This document shows, one piece after another, positions 56,031 through 64,000 of a stretch of 64,000 nt of DNA. The stretch's first letter is position 1, and every line of letters starts with the position of its first letter. Position numbers and translations under genes: made by a program. This DNA is from Agrobacterium cucumeris (GTDB taxonomy: Bacteria; Pseudomonadota; Alphaproteobacteria; Rhizobiales; Rhizobiaceae). A model generated the notes under the pieces. That model was not told the origin of the DNA and ran no database searches. It saw nothing but the letters and a program-made list of their open reading frames with translations. The stretch is from contig NZ_CP080387.1 in NCBI RefSeq assembly GCF_030036535.1, forward strand, positions 868,001 through 932,000. Reading direction: 5' to 3'.

Positions 56031-57245
56031 GTGACGAGCCGTGCCGATGACGAAAGGTTCATGGCCCGCGCCATCGAGGTTTCGCTTCGCCACCAGGGCC
56101 AGACGCTGACCAACCCCTCGGTCGGCTGTGTTCTCGTCAAGGACGGGAAAATCATCGCCGAAGCGGTGACTGCCATCGGCGGTCGCCCCCATGCCGAACG
56201 TCAGGCGCTGGAAATCGCCGGCGAGGCGGCCCGTGGTGCTACCGCCTATGTGACGCTCGAACCATGCTCGCACTGGGGCAAGACCCCGCCATGCGCCAAT
56301 GCCCTGGTGGAATACGGCGTCGCCCGTGTCGTGGTGGCGGTGGATGATCCGGATGAGCGTGTTTCCGGCCGTGGTTATACGATTTTGCGCGATGCCGGCA
56401 TTGTCGTGGAAACCGGCCTGCTGCGTGATGAGGGTAAGAGGGCGCTTGCCGGTTACCTCACACGCCAGATGAAAAAACGCCCGCATGTGATTCTGAAGCT
56501 TGCCGTTTCCGCCGATGGCATGATCGGCAGGAAAGGCGAGGGGCAGGTGGCGATCACCGGTCCCGAGGCTCGCCATGCCGTGCATGAGCTGCGGGCGCGT
56601 TGCGATTGTATTCTCGTCGGCATCAGGACCGCGATTGCGGATGACCCGGAACTGACGGTGCGGATCGCCGGCATGGAGCAGCGCTCGCCGGTGCGCATCG
56701 TGCTGGATCGGCAGTTTGAATTGCCGCTGACGTCGAAGCTGGTGCGGAGTGCGCGGGAGGTTCCGGTGGTGGTTGCCGCTTTACCCCCCTCTGCCCTCGG
56801 CGGAGCGCCGTCTAGTCTGCTTTCCAACGAAGGCGAATGGGAAACCGGGAAAAAATTTGCGCGAGCGGCTAGCCCCTTGCCGATCTCCCCCCTTGAGGGG
56901 GAGATGCCCGGCAGGGCAGAGGGGGGTAACCGCGAGTCAAAGCGCCAACTCCTCACCAACGCTGGCGTCCAGATCCTCGAAGCCACAACCCTCGAGAACC
57001 TCCTCCACATCCTTGCCGATAGCGGCATGTCGGAACTTCTGGTCGAAGGCGGTGCCTTTGCCGCAAAATCATTCCTTGAAGCCGGGCTGGTGGACCGTAT
57101 CATGCTGTTTGAAAGCCCTGTCGTGATCGGTGAGGGCGGCATTGAAACGCCGCTCCGCCGTGCCGATATCACGGGCGATTATGCTTTGGTCAGTGAAACC
57201 GCCTATGGGCCGGATCGCTGCTTCGATTATGAAAGGCCGATTTGA
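56031..57245 (+). CDS. ribD: Bifunctional RibD with in-frame palindromic insert
   Basis: A 404-residue fusion of a deaminase (PHAERQALEIAGEAA, TLEPCSHWGKTPPCANAL zinc site) and a reductase (HVILKLAVSADGMIGRK; LVEGGAFAAKSFLE). It makes the pyrimidine precursor of riboflavin from the GTP cyclohydrolase II product. It is about 40 residues longer than usual: between strand VPVVVAA and QLLTNAGVQILEA, residues near 252-300 are coded by the palindromic repeat at 56781-56929 and include PLEGEMPGRAEGG. The frame stays open, so the protein is probably functional, with the insert in a surface loop; that is inference. Confidence 0.95.
   Translation: MTSRADDERFMARAIEVSLRHQGQTLTNPSVGCVLVKDGKIIAEAVTAIGGRPHAERQALEIAGEAARGATAYVTLEPCSHWGKTPPCANALVEYGVARVVVAVDDPDERVSGRGYTILRDAGIVVETGLLRDEGKRALAGYLTRQMKKRPHVILKLAVSADGMIGRKGEGQVAITGPEARHAVHELRARCDCILVGIRTAIADDPELTVRIAGMEQRSPVRIVLDRQFELPLTSKLVRSAREVPVVVAALPPSALGGAPSSLLSNEGEWETGKKFARAASPLPISPLEGEMPGRAEGGNRESKRQLLTNAGVQILEATTLENLLHILADSGMSELLVEGGAFAAKSFLEAGLVDRIMLFESPVVIGEGGIETPLRRADITGDYALVSETAYGPDRCFDYERPI
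56781..56929. repeat. Palindromic element inserted in the ribD reading frame
   Basis: Perfect 16-bp inverted arms TTACCCCCCTCTGCCC (56781-56796) and GGGCAGAGGGGGGTAA (56914-56929) bound a 149-bp segment with an inner hairpin ATCTCCCCC/GGGGGAGAT (56883-56905). It adds about 49 codons without a stop. The peptide PLEGEMPGRAEGG is one I associate with recurrent rhizobial repeat-coded peptides; that association is from memory. It is unrelated in sequence to the repeats at 2409 and 57904. Confidence 0.85.
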
Positions 57246-57856
57246 TGTTTACCGGAATTGTCACCGACGTTGGAACCGTTTCCGAGCTGGAAGCCCTGGC
57301 TGAAGGCATTCGTCTGCGGGTGGCGACCAACTACGATCCCAAGACCATCGATATGGGCGCATCCATCTCCCATGGTGGCATTTGCCTGACGGTGACGAGG
57401 CTGCCGGAAGACGGCAGCAACGAGCGCTGGTATGAGGTCGAGGCCTGGGAAGAAGCGTTGCGCCTGACGACGATTGCCGGCTGGAAACAGGGCACCCATG
57501 TCAATCTGGAGCGGGCGCTGAAGATCGGCGACGAGCTTGGCGGTCACATCGTCTCCGGGCATGTCGATGGCAAGGCGGAAATCCTGGCCGTGGAGCCGGA
57601 AGGCGAAGCGGTACGTATCCGCCTGCGCGCGCCGGAGCATCTGGCGAAATTCGTGGCGCCCAAGGGTTCCGTGGCGCTCGACGGCACCTCGCTGACCGTC
57701 AATGCCGTCGAAGGCACGGATTTCGACGTGCTGCTCATCCGCCACACGCTCACTGTGACGACGTGGGGCGAGCGCCAGCCCGGCGACTTCGTCAATTTCG
57801 AAGTCGATACGATGGCGCGCTATGCCGCACGGCTTGCGGAATTTCCTTCGGCGTAA
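57245..57856 (+). CDS. ribE: Riboflavin synthase alpha chain
   Basis: A 203-residue enzyme that dismutates lumazine to riboflavin. N-terminal MFTGIV is the family mark; two homologous barrels are visible with IDMGASISHGGICLTVT and VALDGTSLTVNAVEG repeats and HIVSGHVDGKAE. Its ATG shares a base with the ribD stop. Last of the glyA-nrdR-ribD-ribE run; the palindromic repeat at 57904 follows. Confidence 0.97.
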   Translation: MFTGIVTDVGTVSELEALAEGIRLRVATNYDPKTIDMGASISHGGICLTVTRLPEDGSNERWYEVEAWEEALRLTTIAGWKQGTHVNLERALKIGDELGGHIVSGHVDGKAEILAVEPEGEAVRIRLRAPEHLAKFVAPKGSVALDGTSLTVNAVEGTDFDVLLIRHTLTVTTWGERQPGDFVNFEVDTMARYAARLAEFPSA

Positions 57857-57903
57857 GCTGGGGAGGCTCGGCGCTTTATTATGTTCGCGGACTCTTCCTT
57901 CTC

Positions 57904-58018
57904 CCGTCATTCCGGCCTTGAGCCGGAATCCAGTCAGCCCAAGTCCTTGGGCTGAGAAGACTCCTTTCGCCGCACAGACGCGCGTCGGCTGGATGCCGGA
58001 TCAAGTCCGGCATGACGG
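57904..58018. repeat. Palindromic intergenic mosaic repeat, copy 2
   Basis: A 115-bp element in opposite orientation to copy 1. Imperfect 30-bp inverted arms (57904-57933 and 57989-58018) each form a hairpin (ATTCCGG/CCGGAAT; GCCGGA/TCCGGC). The core is about 90% identical to copy 1. It lies between ribE and the LysE-type exporter. Confidence 0.85.
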
Positions 58019-58151
58019 AGGAGGAGCAGCGAGTTTGATCGTGATCGGTGTTGGTCGCCGCCACACTTCCGGTCAAACCGGAAAGATTGTAAAGACGTCG
58101 TTCGGCCGTTCGAGATCGACTGCGCGCCAAACAGGGTAGGGAACATACATC

Positions 58152-58784
58152 ATGCCGTCTTTTGAACTGCTGACAGCCTTTTTCATAACCACCGCCCTGT
58201 TTGCCTATATTCCCGGTCCGGCCATGCTTTACGCGGCGGCACAGACCATGGCGCGGGGTCGGTTTGCCGGGCTGATGGCGGTACTCGGCATCCATGTCGG
58301 CTGCTATTTTCATATCTTCGCCGCTGCGGCCGGTCTCTCCGTGCTGTTTCAGGCGGTGCCATGGCTTTACCTCGCGGTGAAGCTGTGCGGCGCGCTTTAT
58401 CTTATATGGCTGGGTTTCTCGATGCTGCGCAGCAAGCTGGAAGGCGAGGCGGTCAATCTGACCATCGAGCCGAAATCGGCGCGTCGGGCTTTCATCGACA
58501 GTATCATCGTTGATGTCCTCAATCCGAAGACGGCGCTGTTCTTTCTGGCCTTCCTGCCGCAATTTGTCGATCCGGCGGCTGCTTTCCCGGTCTGGCTGCA
58601 GTTCCTGATCCTTGGCATCGCCGTCAATTTCATTTTCTCCTCCGCCGATCTCGTCGGCGTGCTTCTGGCGGGTGCGATGGTCGGGCGTCTGAAGCGGTCG
58701 AGCGCCGTGCAGGCTCTGGCCCGGCGCGCCGCCGGAACGGTGCTGATGGGGCTTGGCGTGCATCTGGCTTTCCAGAAAAGCTGA
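58152..58784 (+). CDS. LysE-family exporter
   Basis: A 210-residue six-segment inner-membrane exporter of the LysE/RhtB family, with the hallmark YIPGPAMLYAAAQTMARGRFAG near residue 20 and DVLNPKTALFFLAFLPQFVDP in the middle. Members export amino acids such as homoserine lactone, threonine or lysine; the substrate here is unknown. It separates ribE from ribH, with the repeat upstream. Confidence 0.9.
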   Translation: MPSFELLTAFFITTALFAYIPGPAMLYAAAQTMARGRFAGLMAVLGIHVGCYFHIFAAAAGLSVLFQAVPWLYLAVKLCGALYLIWLGFSMLRSKLEGEAVNLTIEPKSARRAFIDSIIVDVLNPKTALFFLAFLPQFVDPAAAFPVWLQFLILGIAVNFIFSSADLVGVLLAGAMVGRLKRSSAVQALARRAAGTVLMGLGVHLAFQKS

Positions 58785-58959
58785 TTTTTCAGCCGCGCCG
58801 CAGAGACATCAAGCCTTGCGGGATACCCCGCAAACGGGCCATGCTGCGTGGGCGATGCATGAAAATACTTGCCAAGAACGGCCAGCCGTGGTTTGACCGC
58901 CGCAAAAGCCGGTATGATCCGGCGTAAAGCTTTTCGGGAAAATCCCCAGGAACCCTCAC

Positions 58960-59406
58960 ATGTCCAAACCCCATCTTCTTATCGTGGAAGCACGTTTTTA
59001 CGACGATATGGCGGATGCCCTTCTCGAAGGCGCGAAGTTCGCGCTTGATGAGGCCGGCGCCACCTATGACGTCATCACCGTTCCCGGCGCGCTGGAAATT
59101 CCCGCCGCCATCGCCATGGCGCTTGATGGCGCCGACAATGACGGCACGGAATATGACGGCTTCGTCGCACTCGGCATGGTCATTCGCGGCGAGACCTACC
59201 ACTTCGATATCGTCTCCAACGAATCCTCCCGCGCCCTGATGGATCTTGCCGTCAGCGAATCGCTGCCGATCGGCAACGGCATCCTCACCGTTGAAAATGA
59301 CGAGCAGGCCTGGGCGCGCGTGCGCCGTTCCGACAAGGACAAGGGCGGTTTTGCCGCCCGTGCGGCGCTGACCATGATCGAGTTGAAGAAGAAACTGGGT
59401 GGCTGA
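58960..59406 (+). CDS. ribH: 6,7-dimethyl-8-ribityllumazine synthase
   Basis: A 148-residue lumazine synthase, the penultimate enzyme of riboflavin synthesis. Motifs: [33 protein letters not shown] and [14 protein letters not shown] with the catalytic His; [14 protein letters not shown] follows. AGGA precedes ATG 58960. nusB starts 5 bp downstream, the usual ribH-nusB pair. Confidence 0.98.
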   Translation: MSKPHLLIVEARFYDDMADALLEGAKFALDEAGATYDVITVPGALEIPAAIAMALDGADNDGTEYDGFVALGMVIRGETYHFDIVSNESSRALMDLAVSESLPIGNGILTVENDEQAWARVRRSDKDKGGFAARAALTMIELKKKLGG

Positions 59407-59410
59407 GCGC

Positions 59411-59908
59411 ATGTCGAATGTTGATAATGGCGGCGAACCGCGCCAGCCTTCGGTAAAGCCGGCCAACCAGCGCGGCGCGGCCCGCCTTGCGGCCGTGCAG
59501 GCGCTTTACCAGATGGATGTCGGCGGCACCGGCGTGATGGAAGTGGTGGCCGAATATGAGGCGCACCGTCTCGGTCAGGAAGTCGATGGCGATACCTATC
59601 TGAAGGCCGATCCGTCGTGGTTCCGCTCCATCGTCTCCGGCGTCGTCCGTGACCAGACGAAGATCGACCCCCTGGTGCGTTCCGCCCTTCTGGAAGACTG
59701 GCCGCTCTCACGTCTCGATGCCACCGTGCGCGCCATTCTTCGCGCCGGTACCTTCGAGATCCTCGAGCGCAATGACGTGCCGGTCGCCGTCATCGTCACG
59801 GAATATGTTGAAATCGCCCGTGCTTTCTTCGAACACGACGAGCCGAAGCTGGTGAATGCGGTGCTTGACCGCATCGCCAAGCAGGTGCGCGGCGAGGCAA
59901 AACGCTAA
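59411..59908 (+). CDS. nusB: Transcription antitermination protein NusB
   Basis: A 165-residue all-helical protein that binds boxA RNA with NusE in rRNA antitermination. [19 protein letters not shown] begins the fold and [33 protein letters not shown] is the C-terminal signature. ATG 59411 is chosen; a GTG at 59399 overlaps ribH. Extra acidic N-terminal residues are normal in rhizobia. Confidence 0.96.
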   Translation: MSNVDNGGEPRQPSVKPANQRGAARLAAVQALYQMDVGGTGVMEVVAEYEAHRLGQEVDGDTYLKADPSWFRSIVSGVVRDQTKIDPLVRSALLEDWPLSRLDATVRAILRAGTFEILERNDVPVAVIVTEYVEIARAFFEHDEPKLVNAVLDRIAKQVRGEAKR

Positions 59909-59929
59909 AATACATTATGTGAGGAAGAC

Positions 59930-61153
59930 ATGAGCGCCGTTTCCGTCCCCGGACTTGAAGTTCAACTGGGCGAGGCCAAGCGCAACGTCTTCCTCCTCAC
60001 CATGGCGCAGGCGATCATGGGGTCGGCCGCGCCCTTAAGCTTTTCGGTCGGCGCGCTTGCCGGTTATCAGCTGCTCGGCGCCGACAAGTCGCTGGCAACC
60101 GCGCCGCTCACCGGCTTCAATATCGGCGTGGCGCTCGGCGCCATCTGCGTTGCGGCGGCATCCCGTTTCCTCGGCCGCAAGGCCGGTTTCATGGTCGGCG
60201 CGCTGATGTGCTCGATCGGCGGTGGCATCGCCGCAGTCGCGCTCTTCCGCACGGATTTCTGGCTGTTTGCCGTCGGTCTGCTGCTGATCGGTATCTCAGG
60301 CGGCTTCACGCAAAAAATCCGTTTCGCCGCAGCCGACGCATCGCCATCCTTTTACAAGCCGAAGGCTATTTCCTGGATTCTGGCAGGCGGCATCATTTCG
60401 GCCATCGTCGGGCCGCAACTGGCTATCCTCGGCAAGGATCTGCTCGCACCGGTCACTTTTGCCGGCGCATTCATCGCACTGGTGCCGCTCGGCCTTGTCT
60501 CGATCGCCATTCTGGCATTCCTGAAATTGCCCGACCCGAAGGCCGCATCCACCCATACGGAGGCTGCGCGTCCGCTGTCGGAAATCGTCCGCACCCAGCG
60601 TTTCATCACCGGCATGGTCTGCGGTATCGGTTCTTATGCGCTGATGACCTTCATGATGACCGGTGCGCCGCTTGCCATGGTCGTCGGCTGCGGTTTCCCC
60701 ACAGAACTCGCCACGCTCGGCATCCAGTGGCACGTTCTGGCCATGTTCGCGCCGAGCTTCTTCACCGGCATGCTGATTTCCCGATTCGGTGCGGAAAAAA
60801 TCGTTGCATTCGGCCTCATCGTGCTGATGGCCTGCGCCGTCATCGCCCATATGGGCATCGAATTGTGGAACTTCTGGGCCGCACTCATCCTGCTCGGGCT
60901 TGGCTGGAATTTCGGCTTCATCGGCGCAACCGCCATCATCACGTCAAGCTATCGCCCGCATGAGGCGGACAAGGTGCAGGGCTTCCACGATATCGTGCTG
61001 TTCGGCACGGTAGCGCTGTCATCCTTCTCTTCCGGCAAGGTGTTTACGGCATGGGGCTGGTCGGTGATGAACCTTGTCATCTGGCCGGTTGCGGGGCTTT
61101 GCCTGCTGCTCGTCCTCTCGCTGCTGCTGAGGCAGCGCAAAACCGCCGCGTAA
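59930..61153 (+). CDS. MFS transporter
   Basis: A 407-residue 12-segment major facilitator. The loop AASRFLGRKAGFMVGALM matches the segment 2-3 motif; FTQKIRFAAADASPSFYKPKAISWILAGG marks a subgroup that is widespread in alphaproteobacteria, sometimes next to nusB. Substrate unknown. GAGGAAG precedes ATG 59930. Starts 21 bp after nusB, so it may be cotranscribed. Confidence 0.88.
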   Translation: MSAVSVPGLEVQLGEAKRNVFLLTMAQAIMGSAAPLSFSVGALAGYQLLGADKSLATAPLTGFNIGVALGAICVAAASRFLGRKAGFMVGALMCSIGGGIAAVALFRTDFWLFAVGLLLIGISGGFTQKIRFAAADASPSFYKPKAISWILAGGIISAIVGPQLAILGKDLLAPVTFAGAFIALVPLGLVSIAILAFLKLPDPKAASTHTEAARPLSEIVRTQRFITGMVCGIGSYALMTFMMTGAPLAMVVGCGFPTELATLGIQWHVLAMFAPSFFTGMLISRFGAEKIVAFGLIVLMACAVIAHMGIELWNFWAALILLGLGWNFGFIGATAIITSSYRPHEADKVQGFHDIVLFGTVALSSFSSGKVFTAWGWSVMNLVIWPVAGLCLLLVLSLLLRQRKTAA

Positions 61154-61202
61154 GGTCGCGCTCCTTCTCTACCCCTTTCATGTTTCAGGCAAATTTGTGG
61201 GC

Positions 61203-61364
61203 TTGACGCCGCACCTTTCGCCAACGCAATCTTGCCGCGCAGGTCGTTTTTCCTTGGGAGGGGAATAAACGACCCCGACAGGACCTGGTGCGCGTGTGAA
61301 CGCCCATGTCCTTGCACATGGTTCGCCGCGCCGGGGAGGGAGTGAGACCCGGCCTTTTGGGAGG
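61203..61364 (+). promoter_or_regulatory. Promoter and structured leader of hppA
   Basis: TTGACG at 61203-61208 is a plausible -35, with a weak -10. Then three potential hairpins: GGTCGTTT/AAACGACC (61242-61274), CATGT/ACATG near 61304, and GCCGGG/CCCGGC near 61330, before the GGGAGG ribosome site. The structures are only noted by eye. Confidence 0.4.
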
Positions 61365-61373
61365 TAAGTGCGC

Positions 61374-63512
61374 ATGACCGTAATACCGTTAGTGATTTTA
61401 TGTGGGGTCCTGTCCGTGGTGTACGCGGTGTGGACGACCAAGAGCGTTCTCGATGCCGATCAGGGCAACGAGCGTATGCGTGAAATAGCAGGTTTTATCC
61501 GTGAAGGTGCGCAGGCTTATCTCACCCGTCAATATCTCACCATCGCCATCGTCGGATTGATCGTTGCCGTTCTTGCCTGGTATCTGCTGTCGGCCATCGC
61601 GGCCATCGGTTTCGTTATCGGCGCGGTGCTGTCCGGCGTTGCCGGTTTCGTCGGCATGCATGTTTCCGTGCGCGCCAATCTGCGCACCGCGCAGGCCGCA
61701 TCCCACAGCCTTGGCGCGGGCCTTGATATCGCCTTCAAGTCGGGCGCCATTACAGGCATGCTGGTTGCCGGCCTCGCGCTGCTTGGCGTTTCCATCTATT
61801 ATTACATCCTGACCTCGGTCCTTGGCCATCCGCCCGGATCGCGTGCGGTTATCGATGCGCTGGTGTCGCTCGGCTTCGGCGCGTCGCTGATTTCGATCTT
61901 CGCCCGTCTCGGAGGCGGCATCTTCACCAAGGGCGCCGATGTCGGCGGTGACCTCGTCGGCAAAGTCGAGGCCGGCATTCCGGAGGATGACCCGCGCAAC
62001 CCGGCAACCATTGCCGACAATGTCGGTGATAATGTCGGCGATTGCGCCGGCATGGCGGCCGACCTGTTCGAGACCTATGCCGTCTCCGTTGTTGCGACGA
62101 TGGTTCTCGCCGCGATCTTCTTTGCCGGAACGCCGATCCTGGAAAGCGCCATGGTCTATCCGCTGGCGATCTGCGGCGCCTGCATCCTGACTTCGATTGC
62201 CGGTACCTTCTTCGTCAAGCTTGGCACCAACAATTCCATCATGGGCGCCCTCTATAAGGGGCTTATCGCCACTGGCATCTTCTCGGTCGCCGGTCTTGCG
62301 GTCGCAACCTATGCAACGGTTGGCTGGGGAACGATAGGCACGGTCGCCGGAATGGAAATTACCGGCACCAACCTCTTCCTTTGCGGGCTGGTCGGCCTGG
62401 TTGTCACGGCGCTGATCGTCGTCATCACCGAATATTATACCGGCACCAATAAGCGCCCGGTCAACTCCATCGCCCAGGCATCGGTCACCGGCCACGGCAC
62501 CAATGTCATCCAGGGGCTTGCCGTCTCCCTGGAATCGACGGCGCTGCCGGCCATCGTCATCGTCGGTGGCATCATCGGCACCTACCAGCTCGGCGGCCTG
62601 TTCGGCACCGGCATCGCGGTCACCGCCATGCTTGGCCTTGCCGGCATGATCGTGGCGCTCGACGCTTTCGGCCCGGTCACGGACAATGCCGGCGGCATTG
62701 CCGAAATGGCCGGCCTTGATCCGGATGTGCGCAAGGCGACCGACGCGCTGGATGCAGTCGGCAACACCACCAAGGCGGTGACCAAGGGTTATGCCATCGG
62801 CTCTGCCGGCCTCGGCGCGCTGGTGCTGTTTGCCGCCTATGCCAATGACCTGTCCTATTTCGCCGCCAATGGCGATACCTATCCCTACTTCAAGGACATG
62901 GGCGAGATTTCCTTCAGCCTTGCCAATCCTTATGTCGTTGCTGGTCTGCTGTTCGGTGGCCTTATCCCCTACCTCTTCGGCGGCATCGCCATGACGGCGG
63001 TGGGCAAGGCGGCAGGTGCCATCGTTGAGGAGGTACGTCGTCAGTTCCGCGAAAAACCCGGCATCATGGCGGGCACGGAAAAGCCTGACTACGGCAGGGC
63101 GGTCGATCTGCTGACGAAAGCGGCGATCCGGGAAATGATCATCCCGTCGCTTCTGCCGGTTCTCGCCCCTCTCGTCGTTTATTTTGGCGTGCTGCTGATC
63201 TCGGGCTCCAAGGCGTCAGCCTTTGCCGCACTCGGGGCATCGCTGCTCGGCGTCATCATCAACGGCCTGTTCGTGGCGATTTCCATGACATCGGGCGGCG
63301 GCGCATGGGACAACGCCAAGAAGAGCTTCGAGGATGGTTTCATCGACAAGGACGGCGTGCGCCACGTCAAGGGTTCGGACGCCCACAAGGCGTCGGTGAC
63401 GGGTGATACCGTCGGCGACCCCTATAAGGACACCGCCGGCCCCGCCGTCAATCCAGCCATCAAGATCACCAATATCGTGGCGCTGCTGCTGCTGGCAATT
63501 CTTGCCCACTGA
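61374..63512 (+). CDS. hppA: K+-insensitive H+-translocating pyrophosphatase
   Basis: A 712-residue membrane pump with about 16 segments, coupling PPi hydrolysis to proton export. The substrate-binding loops are [36 protein letters not shown] and [13 protein letters not shown]. The sequence [10 protein letters not shown] has Lys at the position that is Ala in K+-dependent enzymes, so this is the K+-independent type. GGAGG nine bases before ATG 61374 favours it over GTG 61368. Terminator at 63536. Confidence 0.97.
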   Translation: MTVIPLVILCGVLSVVYAVWTTKSVLDADQGNERMREIAGFIREGAQAYLTRQYLTIAIVGLIVAVLAWYLLSAIAAIGFVIGAVLSGVAGFVGMHVSVRANLRTAQAASHSLGAGLDIAFKSGAITGMLVAGLALLGVSIYYYILTSVLGHPPGSRAVIDALVSLGFGASLISIFARLGGGIFTKGADVGGDLVGKVEAGIPEDDPRNPATIADNVGDNVGDCAGMAADLFETYAVSVVATMVLAAIFFAGTPILESAMVYPLAICGACILTSIAGTFFVKLGTNNSIMGALYKGLIATGIFSVAGLAVATYATVGWGTIGTVAGMEITGTNLFLCGLVGLVVTALIVVITEYYTGTNKRPVNSIAQASVTGHGTNVIQGLAVSLESTALPAIVIVGGIIGTYQLGGLFGTGIAVTAMLGLAGMIVALDAFGPVTDNAGGIAEMAGLDPDVRKATDALDAVGNTTKAVTKGYAIGSAGLGALVLFAAYANDLSYFAANGDTYPYFKDMGEISFSLANPYVVAGLLFGGLIPYLFGGIAMTAVGKAAGAIVEEVRRQFREKPGIMAGTEKPDYGRAVDLLTKAAIREMIIPSLLPVLAPLVVYFGVLLISGSKASAFAALGASLLGVIINGLFVAISMTSGGGAWDNAKKSFEDGFIDKDGVRHVKGSDAHKASVTGDTVGDPYKDTAGPAVNPAIKITNIVALLLLAILAH

Positions 63513-63535
63513 AAGCTTGATGCCTGACAAACGAA

Positions 63536-63568
63536 AAAGGCCCGGGGAGCAATCCTCGGGCCTTTGAT
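63536..63568 (+). terminator. Rho-independent terminator of hppA
   Basis: AAAGGCCCG / CGGGCCTTT stem extended by G-U and G-C pairs, loop AGCAAT, followed by TGATTTTTG. It lies 24 bp after the stop codon. A run of A on the other side lets it serve the convergent bamE-like gene too. Confidence 0.9.
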
Positions 63569-63593
63569 TTTTGCGAATTCTTTTGCCTGCCGG

Positions 63594-64000
63594 TCAGGGC
63601 GTGTTGTTGCCCTGGCCGAGAATGCTCTTGGCGATGTTGGCGCCCGAGGTGCCGCCGGAGAGCAGCTGCTGCAGGAAGGTGAGATCCTTGCCGCCCGTCG
63701 GGGTGGTGCGCGAAATCGTGTCGAAGACCTTGCCGTCCTGCAGCGCGTAATTTGCCTTGCGCTCGATCACGCCGTCCTTGTTGAAATAGATGGCGAGAAT
63801 GTTCTGCTCGACTAGCGTCGGCTTCATGAAGGCGGCGCGGCGCACGCGCTTCTGCGAGATGTAATAGAACACCTCGTTGCCGAAGGTCGCAGTGGTGGAG
63901 GGCGTGCCCATGGTCAGCAGAACCTGTTCGCGGCTGGAGCCTTCCGGGATCAGCTGGAGCGACTGCTCGTCCATGACGTAGCCGTTGTGGAACACGTCGG
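63594..64000 (-). CDS. bamE: Outer membrane assembly lipoprotein BamE, 5' end outside window
   Basis: The C-terminal 135 residues of a BamE/SmpA-OmlA lipoprotein, part of the BAM complex that inserts outer membrane barrels. The family core is visible: SREQVLLTMGTPSTT, FGNEVFYYISQKRVRRAAF and ILAIYFNKDGVIERKANYAL. The reading frame stays open to the window edge; an internal GTG at 63995 is not the true start. The lipoprotein signal lies beyond. Shares the hppA terminator region. Confidence 0.92.
   Translation of the reverse strand, partial: DVFHNGYVMDEQSLQLIPEGSSREQVLLTMGTPSTTATFGNEVFYYISQKRVRRAAFMKPTLVEQNILAIYFNKDGVIERKANYALQDGKVFDTISRTTPTGGKDLTFLQQLLSGGTSGANIAKSILGQGNNTP

Noticed and set aside
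1..64000. tRNA, rRNA, CRISPR arrays, IS elements and replication origins
   Set aside because: None could be recognised in any intergenic region on either strand.

Overview
The window is 64 kb of GC-rich, tightly packed bacterial chromosome. Gene content points to the Agrobacterium/Rhizobium branch of the Alphaproteobacteria: an LdtR-LdtP cell-wall pair, an Omp25-like barrel, a DUF6163 protein, a Cys-free HemB, an HdaA-type DnaA-related protein and rhizobial-style palindromic intergenic repeats. It most resembles the main circular chromosome of an Agrobacterium. I see no rRNA, tRNA, CRISPR array, IS element or prophage. Most of it is housekeeping and the accessory signal is small and local.

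Layout. 1-4.6 kb: the N-terminal part of a degenerate GGDEF protein (minus), a GST-like protein, ndk with its terminator, a palindromic repeat, a lipoprotein/CGNR gene pair and a divergent orphan LivH-like permease with a perfect dyad between them. 4.6-8.9 kb: a minus-strand operon SDR-uvrC-pgsA-moaD-moaE. 9-12.4 kb: Omp25-like porin, GST and RNase T2, then a hicAB toxin-antitoxin operon with duplicated operators. 12.4-19.8 kb: a UPF0104 membrane protein, rlmJ, a molybdopterin oxidoreductase followed by two tandem Nudix hydrolases, a peptidoglycan-binding M15 peptidase and an omptin protease. 19.9-28.6 kb: purM-purN, a methyltransferase, then AI-2E-family permease, hdaA, ppk and ppx on the plus strand. 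28.6-36.3 kb: a minus-strand block holding a hexapeptide acyltransferase, two small hypotheticals, a phytase-like secreted protein, a class III cyclase, rnd and an MFS transporter. 36.5-47.8 kb: aspS, creD, a chemoreceptor, a SulP transporter with a structured leader, a secreted hypothetical and parC. 47.8-51.6 kb: a Doc/AbrB toxin-antitoxin pair, bpt, an RDD protein, hemB and DUF6163. 51.8-54.1 kb: ldtR and ldtP. 54.2-61.2 kb: glyA-nrdR-ribD-ribE, a LysE exporter, ribH-nusB and an MFS transporter. 61.4-64 kb: the H+-pumping pyrophosphatase hppA and a partial bamE.

Functional links. MoaD and MoaE build the cofactor needed by the oxidoreductase at 14.3 kb. ppk/ppx and hppA all act on poly- or pyrophosphate. 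ribD, ribE and ribH with nusB form the riboflavin set. LdtR and LdtP share a possible upstream motif.

The features most worth following up are a 149-bp palindromic element that inserts an in-frame peptide into RibD, four helically phased palindromes upstream of the Doc/AbrB operon, a long-range RNA stem just before the Shine-Dalgarno-less sulP start, and two intergenic mosaic repeats whose arms differ but keep self-complementarity. No single multigene system here looks clearly undescribed.
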